NCBI GenBank assembly: GCA_038373885.1
Contig: JAWZYV010011903.1
Coordinates: forward strand, 124,001 to 188,000
DNA from: Cheiracanthium punctorium
Lineage: Eukaryota > Arthropoda > Arachnida > Araneae > Cheiracanthiidae
Direction: 5' to 3'
Length of the DNA stretch: 64,000 nt
In this document: in pieces, positions 9,714 to 21,700 of the stretch
How the letters are laid out: each line of letters begins with the position of its first letter
Numbering within the stretch: position 1 is the stretch's first letter
Notes under the pieces: model-generated
The model's input: only the letters and a program-made list of their open reading frames with translations
What the model was told of the DNA's origin: nothing
Databases searched by the model: none
Translations under genes and position numbers: made by a program

Positions 9714-12700
9714 CTGAAAGAAAAAAAAAAATCAACTTTAGTAAAAATGAAGATAATTCTGTCAAAAAAATTGATTGATTTTTTTCAACATGAACATACT
9801 TAGGTGCATAGTCAGGGTTTCTACAGATTTCACAGCTTTTGCTTCCCTGACATCTATCATGCTCTTCCCTGACTTTTTATCTAGCGTGCTTTCCTGAATT
9901 TTGCGTTTCTATTTTTAATATTACATCCTTCAATAACTTTTTATATATTTTGCCCCTTTTTTACAAATAATAATAAAATCAATATACACAAAAATATGAT
10001 TTGACATCACTGGATTCTAACAAAAACCATGTTTGATAATAATTTAGGATAAAGTTAAGAATATTTCAACGAACAAGATATATTAATACAGGACACATTT
10101 TAAAATTATTTATAAGTTTAAATAAGAAAATGAAAATAAAACAATTTCTACAATTAGGTTCAAACAGGAAGTATTTCTTGATTTTGCCGCAAAATTCAAA
10201 TATTCTTGCATTTCCCTGACCTTCCTTCAATTTCTTCAAATTCCTCTGACTTTTTTCCCAAATCCCTGACCAAAACTCATTTCCCTGACATTCCTTGACT
10301 TTCCAGGTCTGTAGAAACCCTGATAGTGAATACTTTAAGCAAATAAAACAGCATTTCATGAGCGTGCCCTCTATTAAAGTAATTTCAGAGTCCATTAAAA
10401 AAAAAAATTAAAATAGGAATCAATTTTTACTTTAAGGCATTTTAGGGGTTTAAATAAAGGAGTGCTGAAGGGAAATATATATTTTCCAGATAGATGACAA
10501 AAGATTGAATTGAAAAAAATTGAGAATGCCAAAAATCTCCAAACAATCTGTAAAATTACTTGTCATATCTGTGCATCAGTAATTATGTGTCATCACACAT
10601 TTTACAGATAATCCATAAAAGTTGGCAGGCTTACATTTAGTAGATACATGTCTTAAAAAACAACTTTATACATTCTCGATTTTAAGAAAAAGTTCCTCTA
10701 CAAAAAATGTAATATGGATACCGTACTTCCTTCCATGTCCATCAAAAGGGTGAAAAAAAATTTTAATTTACAATAGAACCAACTTTTACTTTAATGCATT
10801 CGAGGTTTAAATAAAGGAGTGCTGAAGGGAAAATGTATATTCTCTAGATGGGCGGCAGAAGACTGAATTGAAAAAAAAACTGAGAACACTAAGAATTTCT
10901 AAACAATCCATAAAATTACTCATATCCGTACATCAGTAAATTAGCATCAAAATTTGTGCATTTTACAGATAATCCATAAAAGTTGGCTGGTATGCATTTA
11001 GTAGATACATGTCTTAAGAAACAACCTTCTACATTTTTTATTTAAAAAAAAGTTACCTTTACAAAAAATGTAACATGGATACCATATGACTCCCTTCCAT
11101 GTCCATCAAATTTTCTATATTTCGATACAGTTAATTTGAATTTAATTTTATGCAAAAGTGAGATACAATGCTTCAATAATTAATATTACTTAAAGTTTGG
11201 TTAGCTCTAGCGGATTTAAGAAATTATTTTCGAGCTGGGTTCAGTTATGAAAACTTATTTTTGGGCCAAATTTAGCAATATTTCCAAAAGTTGCCACTCA
11301 AGTTCGCACATGACTCGAACAATGCTTTCTATAGAATTTAATGTATGCAAACCTGCACGTTAACAACCCACGTTGATTGTATAATCAAAATGAGATGTGC
11401 ACAACTAGGTGTTACAATAGTTCTAAAAGAAGAAAAATGTTTCAACATTCTACAGCTAATCTCACTTGAATTGCAAAGATTTCATACACATGCATTCACA
11501 CGTCATACCAAAATGCAAAAATTGATTCTTGGTTAGAAATGTCACACAGTAACATGTCTACATAACTAAAAGGACTGTCAAAATCTAATTATTTCTCTAC
11601 CCCGTTGCAGAAAATACGAGATATACGTTGCATATTTATTTATTTATTTTTACAGTCTGCAGATTTTTTTCATAAGAGTATTGTGTGCGGATTCTTTTTT
11701 ACGATCATGAAAAAAAAGTCCTCTTTTAACCCCTTAACAGTTTCATTTTTTTCCAGAATTCGGTCCCAAAAATGTCACATATTTTATTGCATATTTTTGT
11801 TCATTTTACATTTTTAAGCAAAGATATGTTATTAAAATTAACATTTCTAATATTTTTAAGCATTTATTACAACTTTTTTTTTTTCTTTAATGAAAATCTA
11901 TTTTCCTTGCAAGTTGTTTTTCCCCCCAACATATACGCCAAACAAGGAAGTCACATTTACAGGTAAAATTACGAAAAAAACCCGCGCTTTTGAACCAATC
12001 AGAATAGAAAACATGATAGACTACAAAATATCATTTAGTGGACAACTATTGCTATCTACACAAATAATTTGTTACTAAAAATAGAAAAGATACAGGGGAA
12101 AGAGTGAATGCCAAATAGAAATCAGATTGCCCGTACGCCGTACAGGCAAATCAGTAAACGCCCGAAACCCGTGCCCGTACGGCATACGGGCAAAACAGGG
12201 AAGGGATTAATTCTCAAAATAAACATTTTTTGTTAGAAAATGCGGAAGAATGCAATATTTTTCCCGCATTACCACTCTTGGACGGCAGTTTAACATGTGT
12301 TTTACATTTTGCTTGCTTGTTGATCTAATCAAGTTGCTAGCAATAAATTTTTCAGTTAATATATTGTTTAAAAAATATTGTAGGCAGCAAATGTATGCAG
12401 ATAGCAGATACAAAAGGAAATTTTGGGTTCTGTTTTAATTGTTTATTGAAATGGCTACACAGCTGGATAAAGTTGCTTGCTTGGAATGCAAGAATTTGAT
12501 GTTATATAAGAATTTGAAAACATTACTTACGATTTCATGAAGGGAAAAAAATAAGTTATAAATTGGTTTACAATCCAGATTGTTAAAGGCTGTTAATGAG
12601 CTTTCAAAGAAAATACCTGTATTTATTAAGTTTTTTACACACACACTTTCCGTTCCAGTATCAGAAGCTTCCCGTTAAAATTCGGGATCAGTCACTGAGA

Positions 12701-15700
12701 AAGTGAGCAAAATGTGATTAGATGGCAATGATGAGCAAGCTGTTGGAACTGTTGATCAGAGAGCGTTTATATTTCTTAATTCGTTTATATTTACCCTCCA
12801 TCTGGTTATACAGGAACCAGAAAATTTTTGAAAGCTGCATTCATTTCCATGTTTGGAGTCTCTTATTACAAACATTTTGCCAGAATCAGTACGAACAAAA
12901 AATTATAGCAAAAAATCTCTTCTCTTGTGATATCAAGAATAACAAATAATGCTAAGTGTTTACCTTGCTTCATGTAATTAAAACTGCTATGGTTTTTGGC
13001 CAGATGATTAAACTGATGATTCATTTCTTCATCAGACCAAAAACATTAACAACCAAACATAACAACCAAAAACATTTATACAATTTAAACTAAGAATGCC
13101 ACAAAAATTTTGCTATGTAACTATTGCATTTACCTAGAAAAACATTTTTTTTTATATATAGATAACTCTGTCCTACTCAATAGATGATTGCTGTAAAATT
13201 TGACAAAACCTAACAGAAATGTTTTTCTTAAGAATGTGTATTTACGTTTTTTCTCTTTATCCAAGTCTGTTAACCAAGACAAGAGAAAGAGGTTATGTTT
13301 TATTCTCAATAAATTATATATGTAAATTTCTATTAGTCTGATCATGTCTAACTGATTAGCTAACATTAGATAAGTGCAAGCTTGTGATAAAATATGCTTA
13401 CTGAATCCTACAACCTTTTTTCTGTTATTGTGAAATTATGCTGCAGATTATTTTCAGTGTTTAAAAAGCCGCCGCAGGTTGGCAGAAAAAGTTGTGCTTC
13501 TGGGTTTCTCTAGATAATTGCAGTTTTTTAGTGCCAAATCCAAGGTGGCCAAAATTTGGTAAATATGACTGCTTTTCCAAAAAGCCACATTTTGGCCAAT
13601 TACAGACAAAATGTTTTACAAATCAATATTCAAGTGCTTCATCACAGTAAGTGTCGAATGGCACAACATATTTTGTGCCTGTTCGCCAGTTCTTGTACCC
13701 AGTTGCTAGCTGCCTGTAGGGAATGCAATCCCGTACTGTTTTTCATCCTGCGGGATTTAAGTATTAAGATTCATTGATCCCATGGGATTGACATTTCATT
13801 TAGCTAGGACTTCACTTCAACAGAGAAAAGTAGAAAAAAGTAAGATTTTAAGCACTATGAAGTTTAAATTTAATAATAATTAATCTTATGAGATAATTAA
13901 TACAATAACTTACAGAAATATGAAAATATAACCATGATGTTCAGAATAATATACTAAGTTATGTCTTATGCTAGTTGCTAAAAATGAGGAATTCACAGAA
14001 ATTTACAATTTATAGATATGTTCACATATTTACGTTATTTTCTTAGTTGATGAATAAAGAATGTACAAAATCGAACAAATCCAATGAATCATTTCCTAGT
14101 CTATATTTAATTTTAGTAAAATAATTAAAACTGTGGATTATATTAAAAAAAAAAATTAAAAACTAAAATGAAAGCTTGTTATAATTAATTCGCGACTTTT
14201 CACTAAGAGATAAAATAGTATGAAATATTTCAGTTCATTTGGAGAATGGGAATTTTGCAAAAAATTTAGATTACAATGCTTAGATTTAGATGTTCGATCC
14301 AGGCTCCCATTGGAAGATAATTTTAAAAAATAAAACTTTGAATTAAAATTTATAATTATTGATTCATTTATTGTTAGATAAGAGACATAAATACTCACAA
14401 ATTTTCAGTCTATTGACTCAGACAGCATCATGAAATTGTAATAAAAAATAATTTTTTTTCTCAGTGTCAATCCTGCGGGATTAGGATCGTAATCCTGCGG
14501 GACTAGTCCCGCAAACATTTGTGCGGGATCGGGATTGCATTCCCTAGCTGCCTGCAGTGGAAAACTGCCCTTCGGAGTCTCCATGGAACTACTGTGCATC
14601 TCGCCGTGCAGGGATGGATAGCATTGTGCATCAAACCATTGAGTTTTTCCTTCTTTTAACCCGTTCGGGACGAGCGCCCGCGGAAAAAAACGCTCCCCAC
14701 AGGACGACACCTCTCAAGCTTCGATTGTTCCTACGGGCCGAGGAGTTTTCGCCCACTAAGCCTAACGCGCATAAAATTTCTCGAAACGTATGCGTTACAA
14801 AACAATGCATATAAACTCACATTTGCATGGAAATGGAACCATTTTTAAATATATTATAGAATATAATATGTTCTTTTCTCATAATAAAAAATAATAATTA
14901 AAAGCATTAATGTTTAATTATGAAAAATAAAAATATAATACACTATACTACATTTAAAATTATCTTGATTAATACTAAATTAATACTAAAAATATATAAA
15001 TTCAGAAAAAATATTTACAAATACTATAAAACAGTTGAATAACTAAAATTTTAAAGCCGTATGGTAAATTTAAAAGCACGGATCAACGCATAATCCGACA
15101 TTACAAAGTGTGCATTCATATGCGGTGTCATGTCTTTTATTCCTCTTTGAGCAAACAAGTTTTTTTCCACTTTCGCAGTGTACAGTTTTGGGAAATGACG
15201 TCCATTAAAAGGACTATTGAAGAATAAACATATTAGAAATATCGGCTGGTCGTGGCTCAGTGAAATAAAAAGTACACCCTCTCATAAAACAAGCGATAAA
15301 CGGTGGAGTGCCTTAAAAATTATGCCAACACCAAACTTCACATTGCCGAGAACAAAAACTTGGCCGAGATAAACAACCCCAACCACAGAGCAACCATAAA
15401 GTTTAAATCCCATCAGAACAGAAAACAGAAACTAGAGCCTAAGCTAAACAAAAACCTAAAGAGAAAAGCGAACCACTTCCAAATGAGTAAGAAGTATTCC
15501 GCAAGTGTTTCTGTTTACATTATTTCCCTCCAAAGTTCTAATGACTCACAGACAGTTGACTAACCCCAATCTGACATTGGAGAGAGAAATACTTATTTAT
15601 GAGTATAATATTTTACAAGAAACATGGATTACTAATGCCCTCTAGTGCTCTGCATTTCGTTCCAATTTTGAAACGCATATGTGCGGCGCTCTGCCATAGG

Positions 15701-18700
15701 TGTCACTTTCACCGTAACGCAAAGGTGTGGCGCTCAGCCCCGAGAGCAGTTTTTCGTACACGCATATGTGCGGAGCTCGTCCTGAACGGGTTAAAAGGTG
15801 ATGATTGGCAACAGATGACATTGAACCATTTAGTATGGGAATCGCCGGCTTGGTGAACCTCATGTTCTTTTTGTTGTTGGTGGTGAAATGGACATAAGAA
15901 AAGGAATACTATGACCAGGGCTGAATTTGCATAGAAACTCACCGGAGCTCAGCTCCTGTGCTATTTTTAGAGTGAATTTTTAGATATCAAGCAAAACCCA
16001 GCAGAGCTGCTGAATACTATGCTCCAAAGCCCATCAGCACATTAACGCTAAATTTTCTCTCCTTTTCACTCGGAAACCGATCTTAGTGGACAGACCAATC
16101 AGGATTTGCTTCGCCTCGAATTTATACAAGAGTCCTGAGACCAGATTTTGTTTCTTCTACAGTGTATTGTTTAGATTTCTTCATTCTAATTCCAGACTCT
16201 TTCATTTCATTATTCTGTGAAATAATGAAAATATGTCCAATACTGTTACATGGAAAAATCTTTAAACTATCAATATTTTAAAAGAATGTACTACCGACTC
16301 CCGTTTTACAGGGGTTGTGGGGGTTTACAGTATGCGACTGTGTATGAACATAAGTTATAAAGACTATTACGGCTACGGCACTTTTTTACCTAAAAATTAA
16401 ACTGACTATCACAATTAAACAAGATTTAAAATTTTTGAATCTGTGTTCACAAAATTTACAAAGATAATGTGCCGTAATATGTTATGCCATAACATATGTT
16501 CTTTATTTACCTAACTAATTTGTTATCCTATGACATAGATTATATATTAGTTAGGTAAATAAAGAACATATGTTATGGCATAACAGTGTGTTTTTAAAAG
16601 TAATCAAGTTTTTAATAAAGTTATTTTAGTCTAGAAATAGTGTAGCCGTGTTCATCAAATCTTTCCATACTTCAATCTTCTTTCAATCGTATTTTCAAAA
16701 AATGTGAGCAGTACCTGATACGTAAATAAAGGTAAGTGCCATGTTTTTATTTTAGAGAAATTCAAATCCCCCCCCTTTTTTTTTTAATAAAGAGTCTAGA
16801 TCAGGAGATGGGACAAACCTGTGGAGTGCAACTTGATTCAAATTTTTTTTTTTTTTTTTTTTAAGCCACCAGTACTGTTGCTTTTAAGGGATTAATCACA
16901 CACAAACATTAAAGATATTAATTATGTTCTCTTTTTGAAAGTACGGTTTATTAATATCATAATAAATTTTGGCTTTTTTTTTTTTAATCTGTTGCAATGA
17001 AGCAACAAATTTTTCTAACATTGGGTGATTTAAACTGTCTGTACACTGACTTGGAAAAGTACCCTGAAAGGAACGTAAATTTGTTCCAAAATAGTTCTGA
17101 AAGATTTACCTTGAGATGTTTGAGCATTCACATCAGCTCCGTGTTCTAAGAGAAGCTTAACAATGTCCAGGTGCCCAGCATTAGCAGCTTCCATTAACGG
17201 AGTCATGTCTTTCAATCCTCTATCTTCAACATTTGCTTTCATTGCCAGTAGCAACTAGAAACAGAAAATTTTACACAAAATTAAAAGCCAGAAATGTTGA
17301 GCCGTGTGCAGTGAATGTGAAATACAACTGCATTAATTACATTCTGAAACTATTGTAATGTTATTATAATTTTTAAATATCAAATACACAATTTTCATAC
17401 AAATGGCAATACTTATTAGTTTATTTTTAACCTTATTTCAGCAATGGCTATTTGTTATTCTATGTAGTTAAGATATCTGAAACACGTAGAAATGTTGTGG
17501 AAAAAGTACAAGAAATAAATTTCTTTTACATTCCCCTTAAGGTTTATTCTAGACTACTCTAAGGACACTATAATTTTTGTATTATAATTATATTGTTACC
17601 TGATCCATACACCTAACTGCATGGAAAACAAATATGCACAGCCAATATTAAACATGACTTAGCATTCAAAGCCAGGGATTACATCATGAGCACACCACTA
17701 TTTCATCAACGCTCTTTGAATTAAGCTACTTTAGTAAATACTATTTATATAGTGTGTTCGCAGTTAAATAAAATTACAAAAGACAGTGCCATAGAATTTC
17801 TGAACAAGAATTTTCCCACAGCCCAATTTTCAGTCGGGTAAAACAGAAGATGCTTAGCTGATAATCTCAAATATTGGTTTTAAGCTTATTATTATTGCAA
17901 TCTCAATTTTTAAATTTTGCTAATTTGCTGCAAGAATCTTAAGAAAACTGAACGTTCATGACTTTCAATGCTACCACTACAAATAAATTTTGAAGATAAA
18001 AAAATCAGAGTTCCTCACAAATTATCTGATTTTCCTAGGAAATTAAAAATATCGGAGAACAAATTCCCATTCTTTCTCCAAAACAAAACTTTAGGCCTTC
18101 ATAAGGCCTTTTTTAATAAAAGATAAGGCATTTAAGAACATGTTTAACATTTGTGAAAATAAACATATGCATATGAATGCGTATCCATTTCCAATAATAC
18201 TCTGTGGCTGGGATCAAACTCTGTATCTAAGGGTTGGGAAGCCAGCGTCCTAACCACTCAGCCAACCTGAGTTGTGCTGATATGACTAAAGTTTGAAGTG
18301 ACTGTTATGGTTATCACGCCATTTTCCGTCGAGATCGATCAGTGGCCGATCTGTTTCTTTTATTTTTCATGGGATGAAGCAAAATTAAAATAATGCTATG
18401 TGTGATTTAGAGACTCTACTAATAGGGAAATAAGCATAATATAAACTTAAAAGCAGCAAACATTTTAAAACTTTCAATATCGCGACACTCATGTTGGGCA
18501 ATACTGGCCAAATTCGAGACAAACGACTAATTTTGAAATCAATTTCGTAGTATAATAGTATTTTATTTTGAAGAATTTCAATATTTGGAAATAGTTTTTT
18601 TTTTTAATTCTATGGTCAAGTACATTTATGACTGATGATAAGTTATGTGGATGTGGCTTTCCAAATAAAACGTAATCAAGTTGTATTCAAGCTTGACAGT

Positions 18701-21700
18701 TCAAATGACTTCTCTAAGCTTGCTGCAAGCTTAAAATGAATTGAACTGTCAAGCTTGTATTAGCACGTCAAATTCAAAGAAATGTCAAGCTTGATTAAGC
18801 TTATATGCGATGCCGTGAGCCAAATGCACCATAGGTTGCGTATCCCTTGCCAACATGATTAAAGTCAATTTGCTACAGTCGATAGTATAATACATGAGTA
18901 TTGTTTTAAGAATCCAAAATTAGGGTGCAACTAATAAAAATCATACTTGAGCTAGTTCAAAGTAACCAGAGGAACAGGCAAGGGAAAGCAAACTTTCCCC
19001 GCGTTCGGTGATCTCATTTACATCTCTGCCTTCTTCCAGCAGCTTCTTCACTGTGGGAATGTCTCCACTGCTGCATGCCTCAACTAGTGAACTACAAAAA
19101 AAGATATTCATTATGAAAACTGGCAACTCACTCACTTGCAATCAGAATCTCTTAATTTGCACAAGATTTAATTTTCTCTCGAGCAAAGCAATCATGTAAA
19201 CTACACAAAAATGTGCATTTTTATTCAAATCTGTGCACTTCCACAAACATCTTCAAACATGCACCAGAAAATAAACACATTAAAAATTGTAACAACATCA
19301 TGTAACGTGCACATTCTTAAGAATTTATTCCAGACGAGAATACCATACATTTTTTTTTTTTTTTTTTTTCTCTCTAGCATTTGTGGCATTCAAAATGTAA
19401 ATATTCGTCTTAAAACACCTCCCCCCCCCCAAAAAAAAAATGCTAAATGAAAATCTGAAAATTAAGTGTGATAATTCCTCCCCCAGTTTTTTCACTCTTA
19501 AAATAACTTCCAAAACTCTTCAATAAAAAATTGTCAGTACAAAAATTATGAAAATTAAGGATTTTAAACATTGGGTAAATTTACTTTGTATTTATTATTG
19601 AGTTTGTTTTTAACAGATTTATGAACAATTTTGCACTTGCTGTCTTAACTTGGCAGTCGACTTTAGGCGATTTCATTCCTAGAGAGGGGTCACTCATTGA
19701 AATGTTACTATATGCTACTGCTTAATTGGCTACAGCTTCTTCCGCCAAGTGGGGGCTTCTGGTGGTTATCCGGTCTCCCACCCCCCCAGAGTGAAAGCGA
19801 ATAAAAGGGCACACCTGCTCCGCTCACCCCTCATTGTGCTAGGAATTTCCTGTATCCGCGATAAAGCACCAATTATGGCTACCTGATTTTACCCCGAAGG
19901 AAAACATGTTACCGAATTTCCCAAGTGGACTCAACCAAATTCATGTGACCGACTGTCAAGTTAACGTAGCAGGACTATCACGAATGTTAGTACCCACAAA
20001 CAAGTGCACACACACAAGCATAAAATTATTTGTTAAAGATCTAACACATTCATGTTTATATTGTATACAAGGTTTTTCCAGATATTCAAGCTTTTATTTT
20101 TATCAGACTTCCATCCTAATCGTCTAAGATTTTATTCGGCATTTTCCCCGAACTCTTGTTCCTGCTTTAAATGTATTTTATTTTTTTGTTAACTTTTATA
20201 TTTATCACAATTTGCTACTATTGATTTCCAATTTCAACTTGTATTACAAAAGAAAAGGATTGATTAACTTAAACTTCTTTTACAACTTTTCTTTTTTTCA
20301 ATATATTTTTTAAGAGTTTGAAATAGTAACTGATGTGGTTGATTTTAAAAAAATAAAATTATTAGCAGCAACCTTTTATAGCATGTTTCTAGTAATTAAA
20401 ATGTCTTCTAGAAATTTAATAGATGGCTAGACGGCTGCAAAAATTAGTAATGTTGTATTATAAACTGCAAAGCTTCTTAAAAAAGCTGCTTACTCAGTTT
20501 TAAAAAGCAGCATTCCAATATGAAATTGTTAAATACATAGTAGAAAACATTTGAAAATCAATTGTTCAAGCAAAATTTAATTTTTGTTTTCATAGGTTGA
20601 TGCAGAAAATAAATTTCAGTGCAAATCAAGCAGCCACTGTGGGAAACTTGTAGATTTTAAAAAGCATAAACATTTAGGATAGATTTTAGTTTAAAAAAAA
20701 TCAATCCTAATTTAAAAAATCCTTAATCCTTCATTCAAAAAAATTCTTTTTAAAATGAAGGAACCCTGTATTTTCATTTAGGTTTTGCAATTAACAGTCT
20801 CATGTATAAGATTTAATTCCAGAAAAATTAAATAATTACACATTAGCTTTTTAAGGACAGCTACATAACTGCCAACCTATCTTCCTTTAAAACAGGAAGA
20901 TCAGTGTGTGTTAAAAAAAATAAAAATTCCTGAAAAAGCAGGAATATTTTTCCAGTCAGGTTTAACTGCACAAACAAGAAAGAATCTGAAATTTGCTGAA
21001 TTTGCTATTTTTGTGAATAGCAGGTTGCAAGCAGCATCTGCTTGTTTTGGCCCAAGTAAGGATTTACAGATTTAATGCCAAATTTTGCAAATCAACTTTT
21101 TCTTTTTCCATCCACAATGATTCCAGAAGATTTAATTCTAATACAATTATATTTTTTTATTATTCTGAATTAGGAAACATCTTTTAAAATCATGAGCCTA
21201 CATGATTAGCAGCATTTACTGGTAAATTGTGCTTTATTAAAACTTCTGTAAATAAGCATTCAGTATTTAACCGATGTGCCAAAAACAGTCGAAAAATAAT
21301 TTTAAATTTTACTACCCACTTGCTTTGTTAAAACTTTACTGTTTTATGCTTAACAAATCAGCAAGAGATGTGTATTAGGGCAACAAGATGCCCCCAGCCT
21401 GGCATATGCAGGAACTGCCAAATGAGTGAATTGGGGGAGTGGAGGAAAATATAGAAAGAGCTCATAATAAAAACTTATAAAACATTATTTAATACGCGGA
21501 TTAATCAGTTAAAATTTTTTATTTGGGAATACCTTATTCCCCCGTAAACGATATATATTTCGGTTACACACAAACACATAACCATCATCAGTCGTTTCTG
21601 GATCTCACGACCAGAAACGATCCAGGAGAGAGTGAGATCCAGAAACGACTGATGATGGTTATGTGTTTATGTGTAACCGAAATATATATCGTTTACAGGG

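Larger units (their letters stand above)
13642..15863 (-). pseudogene. Unidentified small ORF split by two transposons
   Basis: On the minus strand, 15863-15795 begins MRFTKPAIPILNG. The frame continues, after excising the TTAA element, at 14659 as LLKEGKTQWFDAQCYPSL. After excising the hAT element at 13717-14546 it continues as SNWVQELANRHKICCAIRHL to a stop at 13642-13644. Each join uses one copy of the target duplication and keeps the frame, giving about 85 codons. I do not recognise the protein. It lies inside mask intron 5 and could be an older transposon or retrocopy fragment. Confidence 0.45.
9714..17109 (-). other. mask intron 5 (7.4 kb)
   Basis: Donor GTAAAT; the acceptor has a strong pyrimidine tract, TTTTTTTTTCTTTCAG. 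It contains a 5-bp-TSD element (9813-10322), a tandem duplication (10414-11110), two piggyBac-type elements, a hAT element and a foldback (16480-16585). About 12210-13600 and 15945-16470 hold nothing I can assign. Confidence 0.75.

Noticed and set aside
15303..15563. 86-codon plus-strand frame in the TTAA element
   Set aside because: Lies opposite to the recognised piggyBac Cys-rich remnant and shows no domain; probably chance.
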